The position numbers and the translations under genes are program-made. Under the pieces are notes generated by a model. That model saw only the letters and a list, made by a program, of their open reading frames with translations. It was not told the DNA's origin and ran no database searches. Source: Actinacidiphila paucisporea (GTDB lineage: Bacteria; Actinomycetota; Actinomycetes; Streptomycetales; Streptomycetaceae). Taken from it: a DNA stretch of 50,513 nt. Shown piece by piece: positions 43,914-50,513 of the stretch (positions within the stretch are counted from its first letter, which is position 1; each line of letters starts with the position of its first letter). The stretch is from contig NZ_FRBI01000040.1 of NCBI RefSeq assembly GCF_900142575.1, positions 1-50,513 of the forward strand. Direction: 5' to 3'.

Positions 43914-45674
43914 GTGGGAGACTCGTCCCGGCAAATCTCTGGAGCGCTGGAGGAGGCGCGGAAGGTCGTGTCCGACTTCGAGGCTGACAACGCGCCTGCG
44001 TCCGGTTCGACCCGTCCGGCGGGTCTTCCCGACATGCTGGACGCAGCGGTATGCCTGGTGGACGAACGTGGGACGTTCACCCAGGTCAACACGCATGCGG
44101 AGCGTCTCCTGGGCAGAGGCGCGACCGAACTCCTCGGCCAGGACGCCCACGAGCTGCTGCACCGCGACCGGTACGGCCAGCCGCTGGCCAGGGCCCAGTG
44201 CGGGATGCTCGAGGCGTTCCTGGCCCGGCGCACGCAGATCGGCGGTGGCTGGTTCGAGCGGGGTGACGGGTCGCTGGTCAAGCTTTCCTGGCTCGTGGCA
44301 CCGTACGCCTCCGCGGGCGGGCATGCCGGAACGGTGGTCGTCTTCACCGACCCGGACCGCGGGTCGGGCCGAGCCGATCTGCCGGGTGCGCCCGGCTCGG
44401 TTCTGCCGGAGCTGGAGCGGTTGGCGCTGCTGGCCGAGACCACCACGCAGCTGACGTCGACGCTCGACAGCGACGAGGCTCTGCGCCGCCTGGTTCGCCT
44501 GGTGGTTCCCCGGATCGCGGACTGGGCGGTGATCGACCTGATCACCGAGGCCGACGAGGTGGAGCGCGCCATCGTCGTGCACTACGAGGAGGGCGCGCTC
44601 GTCGCCCGGGAGGATCTGCAGGGGCCGATGCCACCGGTGCCTGAGGAGTCTCCGATGCCCCTGTCGCGGGCGCTGCGCGGCGCGGCCTCCACGCTGGTGA
44701 CACCGCAGACCTATCAGGGGGCACCGGACTCCGGTATAGCCATCGAGCAGAAACGGCTGTTCGAAGCGACCGGCATGGTGTCGGCGGCGATCGCGCCGAT
44801 ACGGGGACTGCGGGATGTGCTCGGTGCGTTGACCCTGGGCCGGTCGGCGGACCGTGAGCCGCTGACCGGGGCGGAGCTGTCGTTGCTGGGGGACATCACC
44901 CGCCGCACCGGGCTGGCCCTGGACAACGCCCGGCTCTACCAGCGCCAGCGCAAGGTCGCCGAGACCATGCAGCGCCACCTGCTGCCGCAGCTGCCCTCGG
45001 TGCCGGGGCTGCAGATGGCCGCGCGGTACCTGCCCGCGCCGGACGACTCGCAGGTCGGCGGCGACTGGTACGACGCGTTCACCGTGGCCAACGATACGAC
45101 CGCGCTGGTCATCGGAGACGTGGTCGGCCACGACCTGGACGCCGCCGCGGGGATGGCGCAGGTGCGCAGCATGCTCCGCGCTTACGCGTGGACGCACCAC
45201 GAGCCGCCCAGCGCCATCGTGCACCGGCTGGACGGCTCGATGGCCCACCTCACGGGTGTATCGATGGCCACGCTGGTCTTCGGCAGCCTGGCCCAGACCG
45301 CTGACAGCGCGTGGCAACTCACCTGGACGAACGCCGGCCACCCGCCGCCGCTGCTGGTCACCCACGACGGGCAGGCCCACTACCTCACCGACGGACACGG
45401 CCTGCTCCTGAGCACCGGCCTGGCGGCCGCCCGCACCGACGCCACCCTTCTGCTGCCGCCCCGCTCGACCCTGGTCCTCTACACCGACGGCCTGGTCGAA
45501 AGCCGGGATCGCCCCATCGACGACGGCCTGGAACAACTCCGCAAGCACGCGGCATCCCTGGCCCACCGCCCACTGGCCGCCTTCACCGACCTGCTGCTGG
45601 AACGCACCCGCCCCGCCGGCACGAGGAACGACGACGACATCGCCATCCTCACCGTGCGCACGCCGGACAACTGA
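43914..45674 (+). CDS. PAS-GAF-PP2C (SpoIIE/RsbU-type) serine phosphatase
   Basis: A 586-residue cytoplasmic signalling protein. PAS domain at about residues 40-150 (AAVCLVDERGTFTQVNTHAERLLGR), GAF domain at about 185-335 (LVVPRIADWAVIDLITEAD ... IGAI-like IAPIRGLRDVLGALTLG), and a PP2C/SpoIIE domain from about 350 (VAETMQRHLLPQLPSVPG, VGGDWYDAFTV, IGDVVGHDLDAAAGMAQVR, TNAGHPPPLLV, LYTDGLVESRDRPI, RNDDDIAIL). The metal aspartates are retained. No histidine-kinase-like anti-sigma domain. It probably dephosphorylates an anti-anti-sigma protein. GTG 43914 is used; GTG 43968, after GGAGGAGGCGCGGAAGG, is an alternative. Confidence 0.9.
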   Translation: MGDSSRQISGALEEARKVVSDFEADNAPASGSTRPAGLPDMLDAAVCLVDERGTFTQVNTHAERLLGRGATELLGQDAHELLHRDRYGQPLARAQCGMLEAFLARRTQIGGGWFERGDGSLVKLSWLVAPYASAGGHAGTVVVFTDPDRGSGRADLPGAPGSVLPELERLALLAETTTQLTSTLDSDEALRRLVRLVVPRIADWAVIDLITEADEVERAIVVHYEEGALVAREDLQGPMPPVPEESPMPLSRALRGAASTLVTPQTYQGAPDSGIAIEQKRLFEATGMVSAAIAPIRGLRDVLGALTLGRSADREPLTGAELSLLGDITRRTGLALDNARLYQRQRKVAETMQRHLLPQLPSVPGLQMAARYLPAPDDSQVGGDWYDAFTVANDTTALVIGDVVGHDLDAAAGMAQVRSMLRAYAWTHHEPPSAIVHRLDGSMAHLTGVSMATLVFGSLAQTADSAWQLTWTNAGHPPPLLVTHDGQAHYLTDGHGLLLSTGLAAARTDATLLLPPRSTLVLYTDGLVESRDRPIDDGLEQLRKHAASLAHRPLAAFTDLLLERTRPAGTRNDDDIAILTVRTPDN

Positions 45675-45764
45675 GGGAGACGTGCTGAAGCCGCCTTGGC
45701 CGAGCGCGCCCAGCAGACAGTAGCCGGGCGTTGCGGCCGTACGAGAGGCTGACCGAACCGGGAG

Positions 45765-46544
45765 CTAGACGACGGGGAGTTCACCGCCGTCGACTGTCAG
45801 GCTTACTCCGGTGACCCACTGAGCCCGGTCCGAGGCGAGATAGGCGACGGCCTCGGCGATGTCGCGCGGGTCTCCGGGACGCCCCAGGGGGACGCCTGCT
45901 GTGGTGGCGGCAAGCGGGACGTCCATCGCGTCGGCGAAGTCCTGGCGGATCGCGTCGGCGCCCGGGGTGAGCACATTGCCGGGGATGATCGTGGTGACGC
46001 GGATTCCGGCAGGCGCGAGCTCGGAGGCGAGCGCTTTGCTGTAGGCGTTGAGGGCGGCCTTGGCGGCACCGTAGTGAGCCAGTGGCGGCGCCGGCGTGAG
46101 GGCCGCTCCCGACGAGATGTTGACGATGACGCCGCCCGGCCCGGCCTCGCGCAGCGCCGGCAGCAGCGCGTTGTTGACCCTCACGGCGGACAGGTAGTTG
46201 AGGTCGAGTGCGTCGAGCCATTCCTCGTCGGGGATGGACGAGATGCCCCCGATGTGGGCGCGTGCCGCCGCCGCGTTGTTGACCACGATGTCGACGCCGC
46301 CGAGTTCGTCGAGCGCTGCCGCGGTGAATGCCTGCACGCCCGCGAGCGTGCGGATGTCGCCGCGAATGAAGGTGGCGGCCTTCGGCGTCTCGTCGGTGGC
46401 GTTACGCGCCGTGGTGACGACGGTCGCGCCGCCGTCGAGCAGCCGCTGCACGATGGCCGCGCCGATCCCCCGACTGCCTCCCGTGACGATCGCGCGCTTT
46501 CCTGCGAACTCGGTGGCGTCGGGCGAAGTGCCGGTTCTGAACAT
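45765..46544 (-). CDS. Short-chain dehydrogenase/reductase
   Basis: A 259-residue classical SDR. NAD(P)-binding RAIVTGGSRGIGAAIVQRL near the N terminus, RGDIRTL, VDIVVNNAAAARAHI, catalytic Ser in NISSGAALTPAPPLAHYGAAKAALNAYSKAL (YGAAK supplies Tyr and Lys), and C-terminal YLASDRAQWVTGVSLTVDGG. ATG 46544 without a Shine-Dalgarno; TATAGT ends 7 nt upstream on this strand, so leaderless. Divergent from a TetR gene that shares its operators; likely controlled by it. Substrate unknown. Confidence 0.92.
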   Translation of the reverse strand: MFRTGTSPDATEFAGKRAIVTGGSRGIGAAIVQRLLDGGATVVTTARNATDETPKAATFIRGDIRTLAGVQAFTAAALDELGGVDIVVNNAAAARAHIGGISSIPDEEWLDALDLNYLSAVRVNNALLPALREAGPGGVIVNISSGAALTPAPPLAHYGAAKAALNAYSKALASELAPAGIRVTTIIPGNVLTPGADAIRQDFADAMDVPLAATTAGVPLGRPGDPRDIAEAVAYLASDRAQWVTGVSLTVDGGELPVV

Positions 46545-46551
46545 ACGGTCC

Positions 46552-46616
46552 ACTATAGTGAGTTCTGGACCGAACGTCCAGAAGATTTGGACCGATGGTT
46601 CAGAACGGCATACAGT
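46552..46616. promoter_or_regulatory. Divergent SDR/TetR promoters with two operator copies
   Basis: Minus strand: TGGACG (46575-46580), 17 bp, TATAGT (46552-46557), start of transcription at the SDR ATG. Plus strand: TGGACC (46588-46593), 17 bp, TACAGT (46611-46616), start at the TetR ATG. Operators: TGGACCGAACGTCCA (46566-46580) inside a 21-bp palindrome TTCTGGAC-CGAAC-GTCCAGAA, and TGGACCGATGGTTCA (46588-46602). Centres are 22 bp apart. Both cover the -35 elements, so bound repressor would shut both genes. Confidence 0.75.
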
Positions 46617-46622
46617 GGTGGC

Positions 46623-47207
46623 ATGGGGCGACCACGGAAATTCAGCGAGCAAGACGTCCTGGCCACCGCGCGCCGGCAGTTCACTGAAACCGGCTACCAC
46701 GGCACCTCGGTCGACGATCTCTCCCGCGCGACAGGACTCAGCAAGGGAAGCCTCTACGGCGCGTTCGGCGACAAGGAGGCCCTGTTCCGGCGAATATTCG
46801 AGGACTACTGCGCAGACTCCGAAGAGGGCGTCGCCGCCATGCTCGAAGGCCCGGAGGACCAGGCCCTCGACCGCCTCCGCAAATGGCTCACAGCGCCGGA
46901 CGACCACACCGGTCAGCCTGGCTGCCTGCTGGCCAAGGCCACGGCCGAACTGGCGTCGGAGAACGACGCCATCGCGACCAGGTCACTCGCGGCGTACGAA
47001 ACGCTGCTCGACAGCTGCCGCCGGCTTGTCGAGCAGGCGCAGCGCGCCGGGCACCTTGATCCGGCCGCCGACGCCGAGGCGCTCGGCGGACTGATCCTCA
47101 CCACGCATCGCGGGCTGGAAGCGCTCGGCAAGGCAGGGGTCGACGCGAAGACCAGGAACCGGATCGCCGACGCCGCGATCGACAGCATCGCACACCGTGT
47201 CAGGTGA
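46623..47207 (+). CDS. TetR-family transcriptional repressor
   Basis: A 194-residue protein: TetR_N domain RKFSEQDVLATARRQFTETGYHGTSVDDLSRATGLSKGSLYGAFGDKEALFRRIFEDY (residues 5-62), with the recognition helix KGSLYGAF. The ligand domain is helical (TetR_C-like GCLLAKATAELASENDAIATRSL). ATG 46623, probably leaderless behind TACAGT. It most likely represses itself and the divergent SDR through the shared operators. Confidence 0.93.
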   Translation: MGRPRKFSEQDVLATARRQFTETGYHGTSVDDLSRATGLSKGSLYGAFGDKEALFRRIFEDYCADSEEGVAAMLEGPEDQALDRLRKWLTAPDDHTGQPGCLLAKATAELASENDAIATRSLAAYETLLDSCRRLVEQAQRAGHLDPAADAEALGGLILTTHRGLEALGKAGVDAKTRNRIADAAIDSIAHRVR

Positions 47208-47564
47208 CCATCGGAACCGCTGAGGACCTCCTGGTGGTGCCGGGGCTGCTGGAGGGTTGAACCGTGAGTACTGCGGGGGAGTGCCGGTGAATCCGGGGTT
47301 GCCGCCGCGATGGGAGACATCGGCCTCGTCTGTCGTGGAGGCGGAGGCGATGAAGAACCGGTTCACCTGCGTTGCCCTCGCTGCGGTCCGCGTCTAGCGT
47401 AGAGGCTGTGGCATTTGGCGGCGCCACCTGCCGCGGGCCATCAGGCGGCTCAGGGGAAAATGGCCCCGCCTCCGCGGCGCCCGCCTCAAGCCCGGTCGCA
47501 TCGAACCGGGCTGTATGCGGGCGGATTGCACGCTGTTCCGCGCCCAGGGCGCCCGGAGGTCTAT
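47208..47564 (+). promoter_or_regulatory. Promoter and structured leader upstream of the hydrolase gene
   Basis: 357 bases without a convincing gene. TTGCCC (47372-47377), 17 bp, TAGCGT (47395-47400) is a good promoter candidate. The ensuing leader of about 158 nt has GGCGCC...GGCC pairing and a perfect 8-bp stem AGCCCGGT-CGCATCGA-ACCGGGCT (47489-47512). No known riboswitch core was recognised. GGAGGT at 47555-47560 is the ribosome binding site. Confidence 0.5.
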
Positions 47565-48170
47565 ATGCTACCCACGCGACACAAGACCGCGACCGTGAAC
47601 GGCCAGGAAGTCTTCTACCGCGAGGCCGGGCCCAGCGACGCACCCGTCGTGGTGCTGCTGCACGGATTCCCCAGCAGCTCGCATATGTTCCGCCACCTCG
47701 TCCCCGCGCTGGCGGACGACTGGGACGACCTGTTCGCCTACGCCACCGGCCCGAGCCGCGACACCGAGCCGGGCGCACGGGCCAAGTTCAGCCCCGGCAC
47801 GACACGCTGGCAGTACGAGAACGGCGCGAGCGACACCAGCCTGGTCAGCCCCGACACCTGGACCCTCGACCAGCTCCTGCTGGAGCGGCCCGGCAATGAC
47901 GAGGTCCAGCTCGCGCTCTTCCGCGACTATCCGACGAACATCGACGGATACCCGAAGCTGCAGGAATACTTCCGCACCAGCCAGGTGCCGCTGCTCGCGG
48001 TGTGGGGCGAGCGGGACGAGATCTTCGGGCCGGACGGCGCACGGGCCTTCTCCCGCGACCTGCCGGACGCCGAGGTCCATCTGCTGCCCGCCGGGCACTT
48101 CGCCCTGGAAACCCACCTGGACGCCATAAGCGGCTACATCCACGGTTTCCTCGGCCGCGTCCTCACCTAA
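47565..48170 (+). CDS. Alpha/beta hydrolase with in-frame internal deletion (nucleophile missing)
   Basis: A 201-residue protein starting MLPTRHKTATVNGQEVFYREAGP, with VVVLLHGFPSSSHMFRHLVPAL (oxyanion HG), then an abrupt join at about 47715-47720 (ALAD / DWDDLFAY). The rest matches the C-terminal half of epoxide-hydrolase-like proteins (TTRWQYENGASDTSLVSPDTWTLDQL, PLLAVWGERDEIFGP, PAGHFALETHLDAI). Relatives have about 80-100 more residues here, holding the APD-L-PGFG strand and the nucleophile elbow. The catalytic His and an acidic residue remain but the nucleophile is gone, so it is probably inactive. Reading frame and ribosome binding site are intact. Confidence 0.8.
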   Translation: MLPTRHKTATVNGQEVFYREAGPSDAPVVVLLHGFPSSSHMFRHLVPALADDWDDLFAYATGPSRDTEPGARAKFSPGTTRWQYENGASDTSLVSPDTWTLDQLLLERPGNDEVQLALFRDYPTNIDGYPKLQEYFRTSQVPLLAVWGERDEIFGPDGARAFSRDLPDAEVHLLPAGHFALETHLDAISGYIHGFLGRVLT

Positions 48171-48336
48171 TGCGCGGCGGCGCGTGCCGCACCTTCCGCT
48201 GGATGTGATGTGCGCGTGACGGAGATGCGCATACGGATCACGCCACGGTTCAGCCGTCACGGCAGCCAGGGCCAGAACCTGATGCGACGTCCTTCCCAGC
48301 CGGAGCGGATCGGGAAGGCGCCGCAGGCAAGGAGGC

Positions 48337-50115
48337 ATGATGGCTACGTTGACGGCAGTGAACGTGGGGATGCCGGTAGACGTTCCCTGGCACGGGAAGA
48401 CCGTGCACACCGGCGTCTACAAGCAGACCGTCGCCGGGCCTCGGCTCGTCAGGCGGCTGAACATCGACGGCGATGGCCAGGGGGACCTGAGCGGGCACGG
48501 CGGTGAGCAGCGGGCCGTGCTGGCGTACCAGCTCGACTCGTACCGCTTCTGGGCGAACGAGCTGGGGCGCAACGACCTCGCGCCCGGACAGTTCGGCGAG
48601 AACTTCACCGTGGACGGGCTGCCCGACGACGAGGTCTGCATCGGGGACCGCTACCGCGTCGGCGGTGCCTTGTTCGAGGTCACCCAGCCCAGGGTGACCT
48701 GCTACCGGGTGGGTCTGCGCATGGGCGAGCCGCGGATGGCGGCACTGCTGGTGGCCCACCACCGCCCCGGCTTCTACCTCCGCGTGATCGAGGAGGGCGA
48801 GGTCGAGGCCGGGGAGGAGATCATCAAGGTCTCCACCGGCCCGGAGGCGATGACCGTCGAGGAGATCGACCGAGTGCTCTACCTGCCCGGGCACACCCGG
48901 GACCAGGTCGAACGGGCGCTTCGCATCCCGGCGCTCAGCCCCGGCTGGCAGGGCTCCATGAAGGCCCTTCTGGACCAGCCCGACGGCGAGGGCGGCGGTT
49001 CGTCGGGCAGCGCGGGGCTGAACACCGCGGCCACCGCACCGCCACCCGGCTGGCCGGGCTTCCGCCCCCTGACCGTCACGCGCGTCCAACAGGAGAGCCG
49101 CAGCGTGTTCTCCCTGAGCCTGGCCGCCGCGGACGGCTCCGCCCTCCCGGATGCGCTGCCGGGACAGTTCCTCACCGTCAAGGTCCAGCCCGAAGGCGAT
49201 GTGCCACCTCTGATCCGCAGCTATTCACTGTCCGGCGAGCCGGGCACCGGCACGTACCGGATCAGTGTGAAGGTCGAGCCGCACGGCGCCGCCAGTAACG
49301 AGCTGCACGCGCACATCCGGGTCGGTGACCGCCTGGAGGCCGCCGCACCCCGCGGTACCTTCTGCCTGGCCGACGGCGACAACCCGGTGGTGCTGATGTC
49401 GGTCGGCGTCGGCGTGACCCCTGTTCTGGCCATGCTGCACACCCTCGCCCGCCACCACTCCAACCGCCAGGTGCGGTGGCTGCACGGAGCACGCGACGGC
49501 ACCGAGCACCCCTTCGCCCAGGAGTGCCGCGACCTGATCGACGCCCTCCCCAACGCACAGTCGACCGTCTACTACAGCCGACCCACCGACGCGGACCGCC
49601 TGGGCGTCGACTACACCGAAGCAGGCCGCCTGTCGTCAGAGCCCGTCCGCCGGCTCGGCCTGCCGACCGACGCCGACGCCTACCTGTGCGGGCCGGCCGC
49701 CTTCATGGACAGCCTCACCGCCACTCTCGTGGAATGCGGTCTCGACGCCTCCCGCGTCCACACAGAGGCCTTCGGCGCGGGCGCCGCGATCACCCCCGGA
49801 ATCAAGAGCACGACGACCACGGCCGCCCCCCACCAGCCCGCGGGCCCGCCCGGCACCGGGCCCGAGATCTCCTTCGCCCGCAGCGGCCTCAACGTCCCCT
49901 GGAACGACGACGCACAGGATTCCCTGCTCGAACTCGCCGAAGCCTGCGACGTACCCGTCCAGTGGTCCTGCCGCACCGGCGTCTGCCACACCTGCGAACT
50001 CGCCCTGATATCGGGCAGCGTCGACTACTCACCCGACCCCGTCGAACCCCCCGCCGACGGCAACATCCTCATCTGCTGCTCCAAACCTGCCGGAGACGTC
50101 GTCCTGGACCTGTGA
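48337..50115 (+). CDS. MOSC domain fused to FAD/NAD reductase and 2Fe-2S ferredoxin
   Basis: A 592-residue fusion. Residues about 30-165: MOSC domain of the YiiM type (DGDGQGDLSGHGGEQRAVLAY, PGQFGENFTVDGL, molybdenum-ligand candidate C122 in QPRVTCYRVGLRMG), followed by a 3-alpha domain (about 170-212). From about 242: ferredoxin reductase-type FAD domain with PPLIRSYSLSGEPG, then NAD-binding GVGVTPVLAMLHTL. From about 505: plant-type ferredoxin with C545-X4-C550-X2-C553 and a final Cys at 580/581. It would move electrons from NAD(P)H through flavin and FeS to the molybdenum site, probably reducing N-hydroxylated compounds. AAGGAGG at 48329-48335 is 1 nt from ATG 48337 and 4 nt from the next in-frame ATG 48340. 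Confidence 0.92.
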   Translation: MMATLTAVNVGMPVDVPWHGKTVHTGVYKQTVAGPRLVRRLNIDGDGQGDLSGHGGEQRAVLAYQLDSYRFWANELGRNDLAPGQFGENFTVDGLPDDEVCIGDRYRVGGALFEVTQPRVTCYRVGLRMGEPRMAALLVAHHRPGFYLRVIEEGEVEAGEEIIKVSTGPEAMTVEEIDRVLYLPGHTRDQVERALRIPALSPGWQGSMKALLDQPDGEGGGSSGSAGLNTAATAPPPGWPGFRPLTVTRVQQESRSVFSLSLAAADGSALPDALPGQFLTVKVQPEGDVPPLIRSYSLSGEPGTGTYRISVKVEPHGAASNELHAHIRVGDRLEAAAPRGTFCLADGDNPVVLMSVGVGVTPVLAMLHTLARHHSNRQVRWLHGARDGTEHPFAQECRDLIDALPNAQSTVYYSRPTDADRLGVDYTEAGRLSSEPVRRLGLPTDADAYLCGPAAFMDSLTATLVECGLDASRVHTEAFGAGAAITPGIKSTTTTAAPHQPAGPPGTGPEISFARSGLNVPWNDDAQDSLLELAEACDVPVQWSCRTGVCHTCELALISGSVDYSPDPVEPPADGNILICCSKPAGDVVLDL

Positions 50116-50187
50116 GACGACGGCCCCGCTCTCGCAGGGACCAGCCCGTGGAGCCGGGCCAGTCGGCAATTTCCATAGATTCTAAAT

Positions 50188-50203
50188 ATAAAACTGTTAT
50201 GCT
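50188..50203 (+). promoter_or_regulatory. AT-rich promoter/operator of the MarR gene
   Basis: In a very AT-rich patch (50169-50205), ATAA-AACTG-TTAT (50188-50200) is a short palindrome that could be a MarR operator, and TATGCT (50198-50203) fits a -10 placed 6 nt before ATG 50210 (leaderless). The patch stands out sharply from the surrounding high-GC DNA. Confidence 0.45.
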
Positions 50204-50209
50204 TTGAGC

Positions 50210-50513
50210 ATGAGTCGTCACGACACCGCTCCTGGCGCGTCCGCCGCCATCGGGGCAGCCCTCTACCGCCTGGCCACCAGGACCGCGAGACGCCTGCCCC
50301 GGGACATGAGCCTGACGTCCGCCGCGACCCTGGCCACCCTGGACCGGACCGGCCCGCGGCGCATCACCGATCTGGCCGCGGTCGAGGGCGTCACCCAGCC
50401 CGCGATGACGACCCTGGTCCGGGTGCTGGAAGAATCCGGCCTGGTCGAACGGCGGGGCGACGCGTCCGACAAGCGGGTCACACTGGTGTGCCTGACCCAG
50501 GCCGGCGCCTCCT
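50210..50513 (+). CDS. MarR-family regulator, 3' end outside window
   Basis: The first 101 residues are visible: SAAIGAALYRLATRTARRLP, then the winged HTH (MSLTSAATLATLDRTGPRRITDLAAVEGVTQPAMTTLVRVLEESGLVERRGDASDKRVTLVCLTQAG), a typical MarR/SlyA domain. The window ends inside the wing/dimerisation helix. Its proximity to the MOSC fusion suggests regulation of a nearby efflux or detoxification gene; that is inference. Confidence 0.9.
   Translation, partial: MSRHDTAPGASAAIGAALYRLATRTARRLPRDMSLTSAATLATLDRTGPRRITDLAAVEGVTQPAMTTLVRVLEESGLVERRGDASDKRVTLVCLTQAGAS

Noticed and set aside
46545..46907. A 121-residue N-terminal extension of the SDR
   Set aside because: It would run through the TetR gene and the shared promoter; the SDR fold begins at ATG 46544.
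47401..47564. Cobalamin or other known riboswitch upstream of the hydrolase
   Set aside because: No B12-box or other recognised core.

Overview
The window is high-GC actinobacterial chromosome and almost certainly comes from Streptomyces or a close relative (Streptomycetaceae). The evidence is a BldD with the c-di-GMP signature R114-G-D-X8-R125-Q-D-D, a 107-residue Streptomyces-type integration host factor (sIHF), a PriA without helicase motifs, an EF-P with a PGKGP loop, a cysteine-free S4, many GTG starts and 1- to 8-nt start/stop overlaps. The gene order rpsD ... alaS-ruvX-mltG-aro ... efp-nusB ... bldD-pyr ... sIHF-gmk-rpoZ-coaBC-metK-priA ... def-fmt-rsmB-rpe is, from memory, the conserved Streptomyces core order. 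All product names come from reading the translated sequence; no database search was run.

Layout. 1-4.7 kb: the 3' part of rarA, a DUF2470 gene behind a strong iron-box palindrome, rpsD, and a convergent STAND/NB-ARC ATPase gene. 4.7-8.7 kb: a likely operon of two small membrane/hypothetical genes, alaS and ruvX. 8.8-14.9 kb: mltG followed by five shikimate genes (aroE, aroC, aroK, aroB, aroQ), nearly all overlapping. 15.3-18.2 kb: a P-loop protein, an M24-fold protein with a degraded metal site, efp and nusB. 18.3-20.5 kb: a PLP-dependent enzyme gene and bldD on the opposite strand, with BldD boxes in its promoter. 20.6-30.9 kb: the complete UMP pathway (pyrR, pyrB, pyrC, a membrane gene, carA, carB, pyrD, pyrF) with a PyrR-type leader element over the pyrR ribosome binding site. 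31-43.4 kb: sIHF, gmk, rpoZ, coaBC, metK, priA, an HTH gene, def, fmt, rsmB, rpe and a SorC-type regulator.

43.5-50.5 kb is accessory: a barstar-like inhibitor without a visible RNase, a PAS-GAF-PP2C phosphatase, a divergent SDR/TetR pair sharing two operator copies, an alpha/beta hydrolase that has lost its nucleophile region by an in-frame deletion, a MOSC-flavin reductase-ferredoxin fusion, and the start of a MarR regulator.

Non-coding content. Several intergenic gaps carry palindromes. Three of them (about 14.95, 28.7 and 35.4 kb) share a GGGGCGCGGGGA-type core and look like copies of one dispersed inverted-repeat family. A different, near-perfect 28-nt inverted repeat follows priA. No rRNA, tRNA, CRISPR array, insertion sequence, prophage or origin was recognised. 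I did not find one clearly new multi-gene system. The best leads are the fused MOSC oxidoreductase, the degraded M24 protein kept beside efp, the iron box next to rpsD, and the SDR/TetR operator pair.
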